From Candidatus Zhuqueibacterota bacterium (GTDB lineage Bacteria > BS750m-G25): a stretch of 64,000 nucleotides of DNA. The position numbers and the translations under genes are program-made. The stretch spans positions 26,227 to 90,226 of the forward strand of contig JADHWK010000003.1 in NCBI GenBank assembly GCA_016783505.1, given 5' to 3'. Numbering within the stretch: position 1 is the first letter of the stretch; each line of letters starts with the position of its first letter. The notes under the pieces are model-generated. The model worked only from the letters and a program-made list of their open reading frames with translations. It was not told where the DNA came from and made no database searches. This document shows, piece by piece, positions 24,955 to 34,120 of this stretch.

Positions 24955-25155
24955 TTATCCTGCTGCAACTTGTTGGTATGAGAAATTAAGAATATTGGCG
25001 CGTTGCTTGGCGTGTTCGATTGTCATACTAACCAAGTTTCCATCTTTATCAAGTTCGACTAGAATATTTTCGTTTAGATCTCGAGTGTCGACAATTTCCT
25101 TATCAGTAAAATTGACAAGAACAGTGTCCGTATCCTGAAAATATTTGATTTCCAT
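24955..25155 (-). CDS. DUF2283 domain protein
   Basis: A 66-residue protein of the DUF2283 family: MEIKYFQDTDTVLVNF, then VDTRDLNENILVELDKDGNL and SMTIEHAKQRA. Such small acidic proteins are often encoded next to a short partner and are suspected antitoxins. Here it overlaps the upstream gene's stop as TAATG, with GGAGG before the start, so the two are translationally coupled. Length is typical. A toxin-antitoxin role is an inference from pairing only. Confidence 0.8.
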   Translation of the reverse strand: MEIKYFQDTDTVLVNFTDKEIVDTRDLNENILVELDKDGNLVSMTIEHAKQRANILNFSYQQVAAG

Positions 25156-25397
25156 TAGATGTCCTCCTTAAAAGAACTGTCAAAGAAAGCATTGTGAATA
25201 GTTTCCCCATCTTCCAACAGAATAATACGAAGATATTTGTCATTAGCTTCTGAAATTTTTGCCCATCTTTTGATCCGACCATCAGATTGAATCTCTTCTT
25301 TAACAGGATTGTTATAGATATACTCAATCCATTCCATTTTTATATCTCTCCTATCGTTACGTTGTAGAGTGTAAAGAAAGTATTGAGTAAATTTCAT
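25155..25397 (-). CDS. Small hypothetical protein, partner of DUF2283 (toxin-like)
   Basis: An 80-residue protein with DEW/MEWIEYIYNNP near residue 21, a QSDGRIKRWAKI strand and a C-terminal DGETIHNAFFD motif. The same layout (short basic domain ending in 'HNAFFD'), paired with a DUF2283 protein, is found in many bacteria. I know no reaction for it. It is likely a toxin or nuclease partner, but nothing proves this. It lies between tRNA-like copies D and C. Confidence 0.65.
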   Translation of the reverse strand: MKFTQYFLYTLQRNDRRDIKMEWIEYIYNNPVKEEIQSDGRIKRWAKISEANDKYLRIILLEDGETIHNAFFDSSFKEDI

Positions 25398-25426
25398 TTT
25401 CAGTAAACCTATAACATTTCTGTTTC

Positions 25427-25535
25427 GGGGAGGAATCCGTCAAGAGCCGGACTCACACTTCGTTCTAGCTCGAACCCCCATCCCGAACCTTCGGGATAAC
25501 AGTCACCCGTCCCGATCCTTCGGGACTACTCCGGA
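25427..25535 (-). repeat. tRNA-Asn-like copy D with palindromes
   Basis: Minus strand: TCCGGAGTAG, GTCCCGAAGGATCGGGAC in place of the D-arm, GGGTGACTGTTA, TCCCGAAGGTTCGGGA, GGGGGTTCGAG, then the same approximately 34-nt insert as copy E (CTAGAACGAAG...GACGGA) and a worn acceptor end. The copy begins 9 bp after the fumarase stop codon. Confidence 0.75.
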
Positions 25536-25544
25536 ATATATTAT

Positions 25545-26384
25545 TCAAAGAACCACACTTTTATGCCTGGCGGCGTGGCATTGGATGTTCACCGCCGCCG
25601 GCAGGCTGGCGATATGGCAGGGATAGACCTCGATGAAGACGGCCAGGGCGGTGGTTCTACCACCCAAGCCCTGGGGGCCGATGCCCAGTTTGTTTACATC
25701 CTCCAGCCATTCCTTTTCCAGCTTTTCGTAATAAGGATCGGGATGAACGGATCCGATCTCCCTTAAAAGGGCCTTCTTGGCGATCTGTGTGCATTTGTCG
25801 AACGTCCCCCCGATGCCCACCCCCACCACGATGGGGGGACAGGGGTTGGCCCCCGACCGACTGACCCGGTCGAGCACAAACTGCCGGACGCCCTCAACCC
25901 CGTCGGCGGGCTTCAGCATCCACACTTCACTCATGTTTTCGCTGCCACCGCCCTTGGGGGCCATGACAATTCTGAGCTTATCCCCGGGAACCATTTCTGT
26001 CCAGATAACCGCCGGCGTGTTATCGTCGGTGTTCTTTCTCTCCAGAGGATCAGAAAGAATGGATTTCCGCAGATATCCCTCGGTATATCCCTGCCGTACC
26101 CCTTCGTTGATAGCTTCTTTCAAGTCCCCGTTCAAGTGGACATCCTGACCTAGCTCCACAAAAAAGACGGCAAAGCCGGTGTCCTGACAAATGGGCACCC
26201 TCTCTTCAGAGGCAATCTTAGCATTTTCCAGAAGCTGGTCCAGAATATTCCTACCGGTAAGGGATTCCTCCCGGGCCTTGAATGTCTTAAAAGCCTCCAC
26301 CACATCCTGACCCAGATAGTAATTCGACTCCATACACAGGTTTTTCACCGCTTCGGTAACGGTCTTAACGTCCAATTCTCGCAT
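25545..26384 (-). CDS. Fumarate hydratase class I, alpha subunit (TtdA-like)
   Basis: A 279-residue iron-sulfur hydro-lyase alpha subunit (fumarase/L-tartrate dehydratase), converting fumarate to malate with its partner. Seen: the N-terminal helix LYL-like region, VPICQDTG (first cluster cysteine), GGGSENMS, VGVGIGGTFDKC and IQCHAARHKSVVL at the end, giving the three cysteines. The length matches the two-subunit enzyme, whose beta subunit usually follows directly. Here the accessory island begins right after the stop and no beta subunit is in the window. Malate dehydrogenase lies 0.8 kb upstream in the same orientation. Confidence 0.93.
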   Translation of the reverse strand: MRELDVKTVTEAVKNLCMESNYYLGQDVVEAFKTFKAREESLTGRNILDQLLENAKIASEERVPICQDTGFAVFFVELGQDVHLNGDLKEAINEGVRQGYTEGYLRKSILSDPLERKNTDDNTPAVIWTEMVPGDKLRIVMAPKGGGSENMSEVWMLKPADGVEGVRQFVLDRVSRSGANPCPPIVVGVGIGGTFDKCTQIAKKALLREIGSVHPDPYYEKLEKEWLEDVNKLGIGPQGLGGRTTALAVFIEVYPCHIASLPAAVNIQCHAARHKSVVL

Positions 26385-26433
26385 TTTGTCCCCGTCAAAA
26401 TTACCCTGTCAATCGTCTTCAGCAGTTGACCTT

Positions 26434-27090
26434 TTACAACTTATGCTCCAGAACAACAATCTTTCTTTCACCAGGCAAGGTCTCCTTGGTGATCGAAAAT
26501 TCTGATGTCCCCGGACGTTCCACATCCTTCTGCCCTTTCAAAAATGGATCGACGGGGGCGATAGGAAATCCCAATACCTCGGTCTTGAAGTGCATGGGGA
26601 TCACCACCCTGGGATTAAGCTGATCCACTACCCGTTTGGCCTCGTCAGCGTTAATGGTGTAAAAGCCCCCCACCGGGATGAATAGCACATCTACCGTACC
26701 GATGGAGGCCACCTCATTTGCGCTGAGAACATGCCCGAGATCACCTAAGTGACACACCCGGAAGCCGTCTACATCAAAGCTGAAGATGGTGTTTCCTCCC
26801 CGCTCCCTTCCTCTGCTTTGATCGTGATAAGTGGCCACCCCATTGAACACAAATCCCCCAACTTTATAGGTCCCCACCCCCTTAACCACAGTGGGGCTCC
26901 CCTTGAGGCTTTTAACATCGAAGTGGTCGGGGTGCTCGTGGCTCACGATCACCACATCCACCACATCCTCGATCTTTCCATACCCAACGGCTCCGTCATA
27001 GCTTCCTGCTTCATAAGGATCGGTGAGAACCTTGCGACCGTCTTCCGCTTTAATCAAAAAGGCAGAATGGCCCAACCAAGTAATTATCAT
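26434..27090 (-). CDS. Metallo-beta-lactamase-fold hydrolase (UlaG/UPF0173-like)
   Basis: A 218-residue metal-dependent hydrolase: TWLGHSAFLI at the start, metal motif SHEHPDHFD (HxHxDH), HLGDLGH and a final PMHFKTE. It fits the UPF0173/UlaG-like group acting on small phosphorylated or lactone substrates. It sits between malate dehydrogenase and fumarase, but a role in that pathway is only positional. Confidence 0.88.
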   Translation of the reverse strand: MIITWLGHSAFLIKAEDGRKVLTDPYEAGSYDGAVGYGKIEDVVDVVIVSHEHPDHFDVKSLKGSPTVVKGVGTYKVGGFVFNGVATYHDQSRGRERGGNTIFSFDVDGFRVCHLGDLGHVLSANEVASIGTVDVLFIPVGGFYTINADEAKRVVDQLNPRVVIPMHFKTEVLGFPIAPVDPFLKGQKDVERPGTSEFSITKETLPGERKIVVLEHKL

Positions 27091-27150
27091 GGTTTCCTCC
27101 TTAATTCTTGCCCATTAAAGATACGGAAATGAGGGAATAATATCAAGTAT

Positions 27151-27190
27151 TTTTTTAATTAAAAGGGAGGATCCTAACTGAGATCCTCCC
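27151..27190 (-). terminator. Terminator after malate dehydrogenase
   Basis: GGGAGGATC/GATCCTCCC (9 bp) followed by TTTTAATTAAAAAAA on the minus strand, 30 bp past the mdh stop. It closes the rplU-rpmA-mdh transcript. Confidence 0.85.
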
Positions 27191-27220
27191 TGGTTTAGAC
27201 CCTTGATATTAACTTACCAA

Positions 27221-28156
27221 TTATAGCTTTGTTTCAGCCGCTGTTTTCTTGACGGCCTCAAGGGTATTGGCCAACAAAGCCTTTTCATCCTCGGTCAGCT
27301 TAATTTCAATGACCTTCTCCACCCCACCGGCCCCGATGATCACAGGGACACCGATGAAATAGCCATCAATTCCGTATTCCCCCTCACACAGAGCGGCGCA
27401 GGGAAGAACCCGTTTCTTGTCCTTCAGGTAGGCCTCGGCCATCTCGGTCGCGCTGCCGGCCGGGCTAAAATAGGCACTGCCATTGGCCAGTAGTTTTACA
27501 ATCTCAGTACCGGCTTTTCTTGTCCGGTCCACGATGGCGTCAATCTTTTCCTGGGACAGGAAGTGATCCAGGGGAACCCCGCCGATGGAAGCCAGCCGGG
27601 GCAGGGGAACCATGGTAGGGCCGTGCCCACCCATGACGGTAGCGGAAATATCCTGGACGGAAAGCCCGGTCTCCATGGCCACAAACGCCCGGAAGCGAGC
27701 GGTGTCCAAGGCTCCCGCCATCCCCACGACGCGGTTCTTAGGAAATCCGGTGATCTTATAGAAAGCGTAAACCATGGCATCTAAGGGATTGGTCAGAATA
27801 ATGTTGAAGGCATCCTGGCAGTAGCGCTTCACGTTCTCCGCTACCTTGGTGATAATCTTGATGTTCACATCAAGCAGGTCTTCCCGGCTCATCCCCGGCT
27901 TTCGGGGAACCCCGGCCGTCACGATGATAACGTCCGATCCGGCGATCTCCTCCCAGTTACTGGTCCCGGTTATCGCACAATCGTATCCATCGTGGGGGGT
28001 AGTCTGGGAGATGTCCAGAGCCTTGCCCTTTACAAAACCTTCCTTTTTAGGAATGTCCACTATCACAGCATCGCCCAGTTCCTTTTGGGCGATGAGCAGG
28101 GCTAAGATACCCCCAATCTGACCCCCACCGATAACCGTGATCTTCTTTCTCGCCAT
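27221..28156 (-). CDS. mdh: Malate dehydrogenase
   Basis: A 311-residue NAD-dependent dehydrogenase of the LDH-like malate dehydrogenase group. It has the Rossmann loop GGGQIGG, VPRKPGMSREDL (substrate Arg and NAD loop), TNPLDAMVY, GMAGALDTARFRAF and the catalytic MGGHGPTMVP. The Arg at the position that separates MDH from LDH is kept in the active-site loop. It follows rpmA by 21 bp in one operon. Confidence 0.96.
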   Translation of the reverse strand: MARKKITVIGGGQIGGILALLIAQKELGDAVIVDIPKKEGFVKGKALDISQTTPHDGYDCAITGTSNWEEIAGSDVIIVTAGVPRKPGMSREDLLDVNIKIITKVAENVKRYCQDAFNIILTNPLDAMVYAFYKITGFPKNRVVGMAGALDTARFRAFVAMETGLSVQDISATVMGGHGPTMVPLPRLASIGGVPLDHFLSQEKIDAIVDRTRKAGTEIVKLLANGSAYFSPAGSATEMAEAYLKDKKRVLPCAALCEGEYGIDGYFIGVPVIIGAGGVEKVIEIKLTEDEKALLANTLEAVKKTAAETKL

Positions 28157-28177
28157 ACCTTTCTCCTTTCCCGCTTT

Positions 28178-28429
28178 TTAACTATATACACTGACGACTT
28201 TCTTTCTTCCCCCCCTTTTTTCAAACTTCACCACCCCATCGCTGAGGGCAAACAGGGTGTCATCACCGCCCCGTCTGACGTTGACACCGGGGTGAAACTT
28301 AGTCCCCCGCTGGCGCACCAGAATGTGGCCCGCTCGTACCCGCTGGCCGCCAAAACGCTTCACCCCCAGCATCTTGGGCTGTGAGTCCCGGCCATTGCGG
28401 GAACTTCCCATACCTTTTTTATGAGCCAT
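28178..28429 (-). CDS. rpmA: 50S ribosomal protein L27
   Basis: An 83-residue L27: [38 protein letters not shown], standard length. It is the usual partner of L21 at the 3' side; 177 bp separate them, and it precedes mdh. Confidence 0.98.
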   Translation of the reverse strand: MAHKKGMGSSRNGRDSQPKMLGVKRFGGQRVRAGHILVRQRGTKFHPGVNVRRGGDDTLFALSDGVVKFEKRGGRKKVVSVYS

Positions 28430-28606
28430 TTCTCTACCTAACTTTACACATAAATTTTATGCAACAATTCAGCCACTTCAGTTGGGCACCTGACCGATAT
28501 TCTTCCCACTGATATTCAGATATAATGATAAACTTTTCCTCACTAATCTATTATTCCAATTGCCCCGAACCGCCGGGGATAAGTTATTTCCTTAGTGTCT
28601 TTGTGG

Positions 28607-28921
28607 CTAAATTGATGCTATTTTGTCAATTTTCAAAACAGAATATCCCTGCCGGTGCCCCTTTTTGACCCGATACCCCTTCCGCCGTTTCTTCTTGAAG
28701 ACGATCACCTTCTTGTCGCGGCCGTGTTCTAGGATAGTAGCTTCCACCCGGGCCTTGGGGAGGGTGGGGCTGCCTATCTTAACCCCATTCTCCGAAGACA
28801 GAAGCATCACCCGGTCAAAGGTTACCTTTTCCCCCACTTCCCCCGGCAACCGAGGGACCTTAACCTGTTCTTCCTCGGAAATCTTAAACTGTTTTCCGGC
28901 GATCTCTACAATAGAATACAT
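28607..28921 (-). CDS. rplU: 50S ribosomal protein L21
   Basis: A 104-residue L21: MYSIVEIAGKQFKISE, VMLLSSENGVKIGSPTL and the basic tail KKRRKGYRVKKGHRQGYS. The start is the ATG of MYSIVEI; an upstream ATG would add 3 residues. It has its own promoter downstream of the RNase G stop. Confidence 0.97.
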   Translation of the reverse strand: MYSIVEIAGKQFKISEEEQVKVPRLPGEVGEKVTFDRVMLLSSENGVKIGSPTLPKARVEATILEHGRDKKVIVFKKKRRKGYRVKKGHRQGYSVLKIDKIASI

Positions 28922-28948
28922 AAGAACCACTTCAACATTTCCGGGCTA

Positions 28949-28977
28949 AATATACGGATTTTTAGACTTTTTGTCAA
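28949..28977 (-). promoter_or_regulatory. rplU promoter, near-consensus sigma-70
   Basis: TTGACA (28972-28977), 17-bp spacer, TATATT (28949-28954). The start lies about 20 nt upstream of the L21 ATG. This lets the L21-L27-MDH genes be expressed independently of RNase G. Confidence 0.85.
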
Positions 28978-28987
28978 GCTCTAAATA

Positions 28988-30493
28988 TCAGGTTTGTTCC
29001 TTTTCTGGGCTCTTAGAGAGGGTTTGGAATTCCTCCATCTTCAAGGATTCATCGGTTACGATCCTAATCCTCATCCGGTATTTCCACATCCATCCCATAG
29101 CCCGACTGCGAATCCCTTCCTTGAGGTATTCGGCCAATTCCGGATGGACGTGGATTTCCACCGATCGCCCCTTGGATTTCGACCTGAAACTTTGAATCCA
29201 ACGTTCGATCTTGGTGGTCACCGTCTCCTTGGAGACCACCATGCCGCTGCCCTGACAGGTGGGACAGGGTTCATTAAAGGTATGGATCAGGCTGGGGCGC
29301 ACCCGCTCCCGGGTGATCTCCAAAAGCCCAAACTTATTGATGGGTAATATCTCATGTTGCGAACGGTCCTTCTTCAGTTCCTTGACCACTTCATTGTAGA
29401 CCTTCTTCCGGTTCTTCTCCGCCATCATATCAATAAAATCCACTACGATGATACCACCCAGATCACGCAGCCTGATCTGGCGACAGACCTCCCTGGCCGC
29501 TTTAAGATTAACCCGAAGGGCGTTGGTTTCATAGCCCTCTTTGCCCGAATACTTACCACTGTTGACGTCAATGGTCACCAAAGCCTCGGTCTGTTCGATG
29601 ACGAGATACCCACCCCCCCGCAGCCATACCTTTCTCTCCAGGCTTTTTTCAATATCCCTTTCAATCTTGAAGGCGTCGAAAAGCGGAAGGGCATTTTTAT
29701 AATATTCAATTTTTTCCAGAAGATGGGATCCCACCGATTTAAGGTAGCTTTTAATCTCCCTTAGGAGTTTTTTATCGTCAACCACCGTCCGGTCTACGTC
29801 GGTGGTGAACAGATCCCTGATGATGCTGGAGGCCATTCCCATATCCTTATGGATTAGTGCCGGGGTCTCAGTCCTCCCGATCTTTCGTTTAATTTTGTTC
29901 CATGTTTTAAGCAGAGCTTCCAGATCCTTGAACAGCACATCCTTCTGCTGACTTTCGGAAACAGTGCGGGCGATTAAGCCAAAACCGTCCGGTCTAATCT
30001 TCTGGATCAATCGCTTCAACCTGGTCTTTTCGGCATAATCGCCGATCTTCCTGGATACCCCAACGTGTTTGGCATTGGGCATCAGCACCAGGAAACGACC
30101 GGGTATGGAAATCTGAGCGGTGAGGCGGGGGCCCTTTCCCCCCAAGGGCTCCTTAATGATCTGCACCACCATATCCTGTCCGCGCCGAATCGGGGGGCTT
30201 CCGACCTCAGCCCGTCCTTCAGCACCCGTCACCTCGGCATCGGCCAAGAAGCTGAGCTCACGTCCAAACCTTCCCATCTCAGAAAAGGGTAAAAAAGCTT
30301 CCTGTTCCAGGCCGATGTCCACAAAGGCGGCCTTGATTCCACCTAAAACCCGGGTCGCTTTACCCTTATAAATATCCCCTAAAATGCGCTCTTTTTCCGG
30401 TCTTTCCACAAAGAGCTCCACCAGTCTGTCGTCCTCGAGGATAGCGATACGCGTCTCACTGGCGGTCACATTGATTACAATCTCTTTTTTCAT
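28988..30493 (-). CDS. rng: Ribonuclease G/E
   Basis: A 501-residue RNase G-type endoribonuclease for rRNA and mRNA processing. The S1 RNA-binding domain lies near residues 35-125 (FVDIGLEQEAFLP). The active-site aspartates are in VTIDVNSG and VVDFIDM, and the Zn-link CPTCQGSG holds the dimer. It lacks the long C-terminal degradosome scaffold of RNase E. It follows the intergenic repeat block, with L21 downstream, the gene order typical of many bacteria. Confidence 0.97.
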   Translation of the reverse strand: MKKEIVINVTASETRIAILEDDRLVELFVERPEKERILGDIYKGKATRVLGGIKAAFVDIGLEQEAFLPFSEMGRFGRELSFLADAEVTGAEGRAEVGSPPIRRGQDMVVQIIKEPLGGKGPRLTAQISIPGRFLVLMPNAKHVGVSRKIGDYAEKTRLKRLIQKIRPDGFGLIARTVSESQQKDVLFKDLEALLKTWNKIKRKIGRTETPALIHKDMGMASSIIRDLFTTDVDRTVVDDKKLLREIKSYLKSVGSHLLEKIEYYKNALPLFDAFKIERDIEKSLERKVWLRGGGYLVIEQTEALVTIDVNSGKYSGKEGYETNALRVNLKAAREVCRQIRLRDLGGIIVVDFIDMMAEKNRKKVYNEVVKELKKDRSQHEILPINKFGLLEITRERVRPSLIHTFNEPCPTCQGSGMVVSKETVTTKIERWIQSFRSKSKGRSVEIHVHPELAEYLKEGIRSRAMGWMWKYRMRIRIVTDESLKMEEFQTLSKSPEKEQT

Positions 30494-31470
30494 CAGCAGT
30501 CCACTTTCTTAGCTATAGGAATATTGCAATTTCTAAATAGATGTAGCCGTACCCTTTATGGGTGCGAAGTTACAAATTCACTCAGGCGCCTGGGCCTGTG
30601 GCAGAACTATCGCGATTGATAATTTAGGGGTTATGTTTAGAACCGCTCTAAAGAGCGGTTCTGGTTAAATACTTGTTAAAGAAAGCCTTAACCAGAACTT
30701 TATCCCGATGCTTCGGGATAGGTTTTGGCCCTTGCCGAGCAGGCAAGATCTTCAGACGGAAAATCAATGATCTCTAAGTTGTGCCACAGATCCGCCTGAC
30801 TGACCGCAGGTATAAAGCCTGCGACTACATCCATTATGATAAAAAATGAAGAAACAAGAATTTTGAACACTTAGGTTTACTCAGAATTTAGTTTTTTAAA
30901 CTTAGCAATTTTCAATGCTCGTCGGGGAAGTTGTCTTCCCCGACAAAACCGTTGCCATAGATTTCCGATGGGTTTTGGAGTGCATCCCGAACCTTCGGGA
31001 TGCATACAATCGGATTTTGAGCTCTGCTCCGATGTTGTCATTCTGACCCCGATTTATCGGGGTGAAGGGTCTCAGAGATTCTCAGAATGACAGTGCCGAA
31101 GGGCCAGAATAATACTCCCATTGGCTCGTTTTGGAGTGCAACCTGTCAGTGACCCGTTTTGGGATCGGTCAGGAAAGCTTGCTTTTGCCAGTAAAAATTC
31201 CAAATAGTGACCTAACCCGTTACGGGCTTCCAAAACCAACCTAAGCTTCGAAAAATTTTATACTATTCCACAGACACCGTTACAAACGGTGTCTGATCAA
31301 TTGCGCTGGAATAATGGATGAATGAATAGATAAATGGATAAACGGATAGATGGATAAACAATTATCCAATTATCCAACTATCCAATCCTCTCTTCCAACC
31401 ATCCAACCTTCCATCATTCCCTACGGGCTGTAGGCCATTATTCCATTGCTCCATTACTCCATTCGGAACA
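30494..31470. repeat. Large intergenic repeat block (977 bp)
   Basis: No gene. Contents in order: GAACCGCTCTAAAGAGCGGTTC palindrome (30640-30661); TATCCCGATGCTTCGGGATA (30701-30720); a repeat at 30915-31215, homologous to 34150-34405; within it TGCATCCCGAACCTTCGGGATGCA (30981-31004) and a TGTCATTCTGA...TCAGAATGACA hairpin (31036-31092, a widespread REP-like type); and 31310-31400, where GGATAAATGGATAAACGGATA faces TTATCCAATTATCCAACTATC in a loose hairpin. Confidence 0.75.
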
Positions 31471-34050
31471 CTAAACCCCATCCATGGGGTCGAGCAGTTG
31501 TCCCCCCTTTAGAATTAAGAACTTTGTTCTGGTGATGGAAAAATTTAAAAAAGTATCGGGGTCCAGATCGGGAAACAGCCCGGCCAGCACCCCTTCCACC
31601 CTCGCTGACCGACCATCAACCGATACCATTTTCAATCCCAGGGTGTGATCCTTCAGGTTAATGGTGATATCCCGGACAAAAGGTCGAACATCATTGAATT
31701 GATCTTGGGCCTTCCTCCATTTGGGAACCCAAACCTGGGTCTTACCCAAAAACGTATTTATACGTTTGGGACACTCCCCTTCTTTTACCCCCCCATCAAG
31801 ACCGGAAAGTATCACCCCATACTCCGCATAATTTAAGGTCTGGGATAAGGAGGGGGTCTTAAGATCAATGGGTTCTAAGTCCAAGACCTTTAAGCCCTCA
31901 GGCAGGATCAAATTAAGGCAAGCTATGATATCTACTGAGGTTGCCTCCTTCAGCAGAACGTCCAAATATTCGTTATCCGAGGTGTATCCCAATGGCAAAG
32001 GGGGCCCGAACGAGAGCCGGGGACGGGGGTGAAATCCCCGGGAAGTGGCTACCGGAATGCGGGCCCTTCGCAGCGCCCTTTCTATGATGCGCACCATATC
32101 CAAATGGGGGATGAATCGCATCAACCCCTTTTTATGAAACTTAATCCTAATCTTCTGTGGAGCCCTAACTTTCCTGTCTTCTGCCAAGGGGATCTGCCCT
32201 CGGGGCCGTTCCCAGTCTTTCTTCCCCTGGATGACCCTTTTCCCGGCCCCCTCCATCAGTCCACAACAGTGGCACCCCAAGCGACAGTCTTCGGTTACCC
32301 GGCCTTCCCGGGCCCTCATCCTCTCCTGCCATAGAAAGTCCCTGGTCACCCCTTTTACGATATGCTCCCAGGGGAGTGTTTCTTTCTCCCCAATCTCCCT
32401 GGTATAGGTAATTGAATCAACGCCGGATCGGTTGAACGCCCCCTGCCACCGATCAAATTTAAACTGATCGCTCCAGGCCTCCAATCGGGCCCCTTGTTGC
32501 CACACCAAATAGATCACCTTGGATAGCTTTCGGTCCCCCCGGGCCAGCACCGCCTCAATGAAGGAAAGCTCCGGGCTCCGCCATTTGAGCTTAATCTTCC
32601 TCGACCTGATTTTTTCTTTTAGATAATTTATCTTTTCCCGAAGTTTAGCCATCGAATCCTGTCTTTCCCAGCCAAAGGGGGTGTTGGGTTTGGGGACAAA
32701 GGGGGAAATGGACAGGTGAACCTTATCACCACCAAAGTTCCGACCCAGCCGGGTCACCTTAACCAACAACCCCACGATAGCATTCAGGTCATCCTGGGTT
32801 TCCTCTGGAAGTCCGATCATGAAATAGAGCTTCACCCCATTCCAGCCGTGCTGGAAGGCCAGTGTCACCGCCGATAACAGCTCTTCTTCGGTATTGTTTT
32901 TATTTATGGAGTCCCGCATCCGCTGGCTGCCCGCCTCGGGGGCGAAGGTGAGGCCGGATTTCTTCCCCCCGGTGGCCAGGCCCGCCATTTCTTCGGTAAA
33001 GGTATCCGGCCTAAGGGAAGGGAAAGACAGGGTCACATTTTTACCCTTAAGAGTTTCCGCCAATCCCGGGAGCAAACGGCCCAAGTCGCTGTAATCCGAA
33101 GTGGATAGTGAGACTAAGGAAACCTCTTCATACCCCGTATTTTCGATAGTAGCTATGGTCTGTCTGATCAGATCCTCCACCGACCGTTCCCTTAAGGGGC
33201 GATAGAGAAAACCGGCGTTGCAGAAGCGGCAGCCCCGGGTGCAGCCCCGCATGATCTCCAGTGATAACCGGTCGTGAACGGCCCCGATCAGGGGAACGAC
33301 AGGTCTGTCAGGATAATTTTCAGCCTTCAAGGGTTCGGCTCTGCGGGCCTGAATTAGGCCCAGACGGGGGCGCAGAGGTTTAATCCCCACAGATTTCCCC
33401 TCACTCCCATACTTTGGCCGGTAAAATTTGGGCACGTAAACCCCTGGAATTTGGGACAGAGCCAGCAGGGTGCCTTCACGGTCCCGCTTTTTAGATTTTA
33501 CCCCCTTCAAAACTTGAACGATCTCCAGAACGGCGCTTTCCCCCTCCCCGATCAGAAATCCGTCGAAAAAATCGGCCATCGGCTCCGGGTTATAGGCGCA
33601 GGGTCCCCCACCGATGACCATTGGGTCATCTTCCCCCCGATCTTTGGCCCATACGGGAATATCCCCCAGGTCCAGCATGTTCAGGATGTCGGGATAATGC
33701 AATTCATATTGCAGGGTAAAGCCGATGAGATCAAATCTCTTCAAAGGGGTCTTCGTTTCTAAACTAAACAAGGGGATTTTCCTTTTTCGGAGCTTCTCCT
33801 CCATATCGGCCCATGGGGCGTAGACCCGTTCGCAGGCGAGGTCTTTTTCCTTGTTCAAAATGTGATAGAGAATTTGAAATCCCAGATATGACATCCCGAT
33901 CTCATACACATCGGGAAAGGCTAGTGCTATCCTGAGGGTCACCCTGCGGGGGTCCTTGATGATGACGTTCATCTCGTTTCCGATGTAACGCCCTGGCTTC
34001 TGCACCCGGGGCAGGATCTCCCTTTCAACGATATCCCATAATTCAGACAT
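31471..34050 (-). CDS. Radical SAM (TIGR03960) fused to DUF2344 (TIGR03936)
   Basis: An 859-residue fusion. The N-terminal half is a radical SAM enzyme of the TIGR03960 group with a B12-binding-like front and the cluster motif CTRGCRFC (Cys270, 274, 277). The last 230 residues are a TIGR03936/DUF2344 domain (HLDMVRIIERALRRARIP, SRGFHPRPRLSFGPPLPLG). The fused form is common in this family; in other genomes it stands next to rng, as here. Substrate unknown, probably RNA or ribosome-linked given the neighbours. Its own promoter lies upstream. Confidence 0.95.
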   Translation of the reverse strand: MSELWDIVEREILPRVQKPGRYIGNEMNVIIKDPRRVTLRIALAFPDVYEIGMSYLGFQILYHILNKEKDLACERVYAPWADMEEKLRKRKIPLFSLETKTPLKRFDLIGFTLQYELHYPDILNMLDLGDIPVWAKDRGEDDPMVIGGGPCAYNPEPMADFFDGFLIGEGESAVLEIVQVLKGVKSKKRDREGTLLALSQIPGVYVPKFYRPKYGSEGKSVGIKPLRPRLGLIQARRAEPLKAENYPDRPVVPLIGAVHDRLSLEIMRGCTRGCRFCNAGFLYRPLRERSVEDLIRQTIATIENTGYEEVSLVSLSTSDYSDLGRLLPGLAETLKGKNVTLSFPSLRPDTFTEEMAGLATGGKKSGLTFAPEAGSQRMRDSINKNNTEEELLSAVTLAFQHGWNGVKLYFMIGLPEETQDDLNAIVGLLVKVTRLGRNFGGDKVHLSISPFVPKPNTPFGWERQDSMAKLREKINYLKEKIRSRKIKLKWRSPELSFIEAVLARGDRKLSKVIYLVWQQGARLEAWSDQFKFDRWQGAFNRSGVDSITYTREIGEKETLPWEHIVKGVTRDFLWQERMRAREGRVTEDCRLGCHCCGLMEGAGKRVIQGKKDWERPRGQIPLAEDRKVRAPQKIRIKFHKKGLMRFIPHLDMVRIIERALRRARIPVATSRGFHPRPRLSFGPPLPLGYTSDNEYLDVLLKEATSVDIIACLNLILPEGLKVLDLEPIDLKTPSLSQTLNYAEYGVILSGLDGGVKEGECPKRINTFLGKTQVWVPKWRKAQDQFNDVRPFVRDITINLKDHTLGLKMVSVDGRSARVEGVLAGLFPDLDPDTFLNFSITRTKFLILKGGQLLDPMDGV

Positions 34051-34091
34051 TTATCAACGATAACGTTAGTGTTAATTTTAACACTTATGTA

Positions 34092-34120
34092 AAGATAACA
34101 AAATTTTGAAAAATAATCAA
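34092..34120 (-). promoter_or_regulatory. Promoter of the TIGR03960 gene
   Basis: TTGATT (34115-34120), 17-bp spacer, TATCTT (34092-34097), about 42 nt upstream of the ATG. It immediately follows the terminator that ends the upstream transcript. Confidence 0.6.

Noticed and set aside
22011-25535. CRISPR array from the repeated tRNA-like sequences
   Set aside because: The repeats are not evenly spaced and contain tRNA arms, and there are no unique spacers or cas genes.
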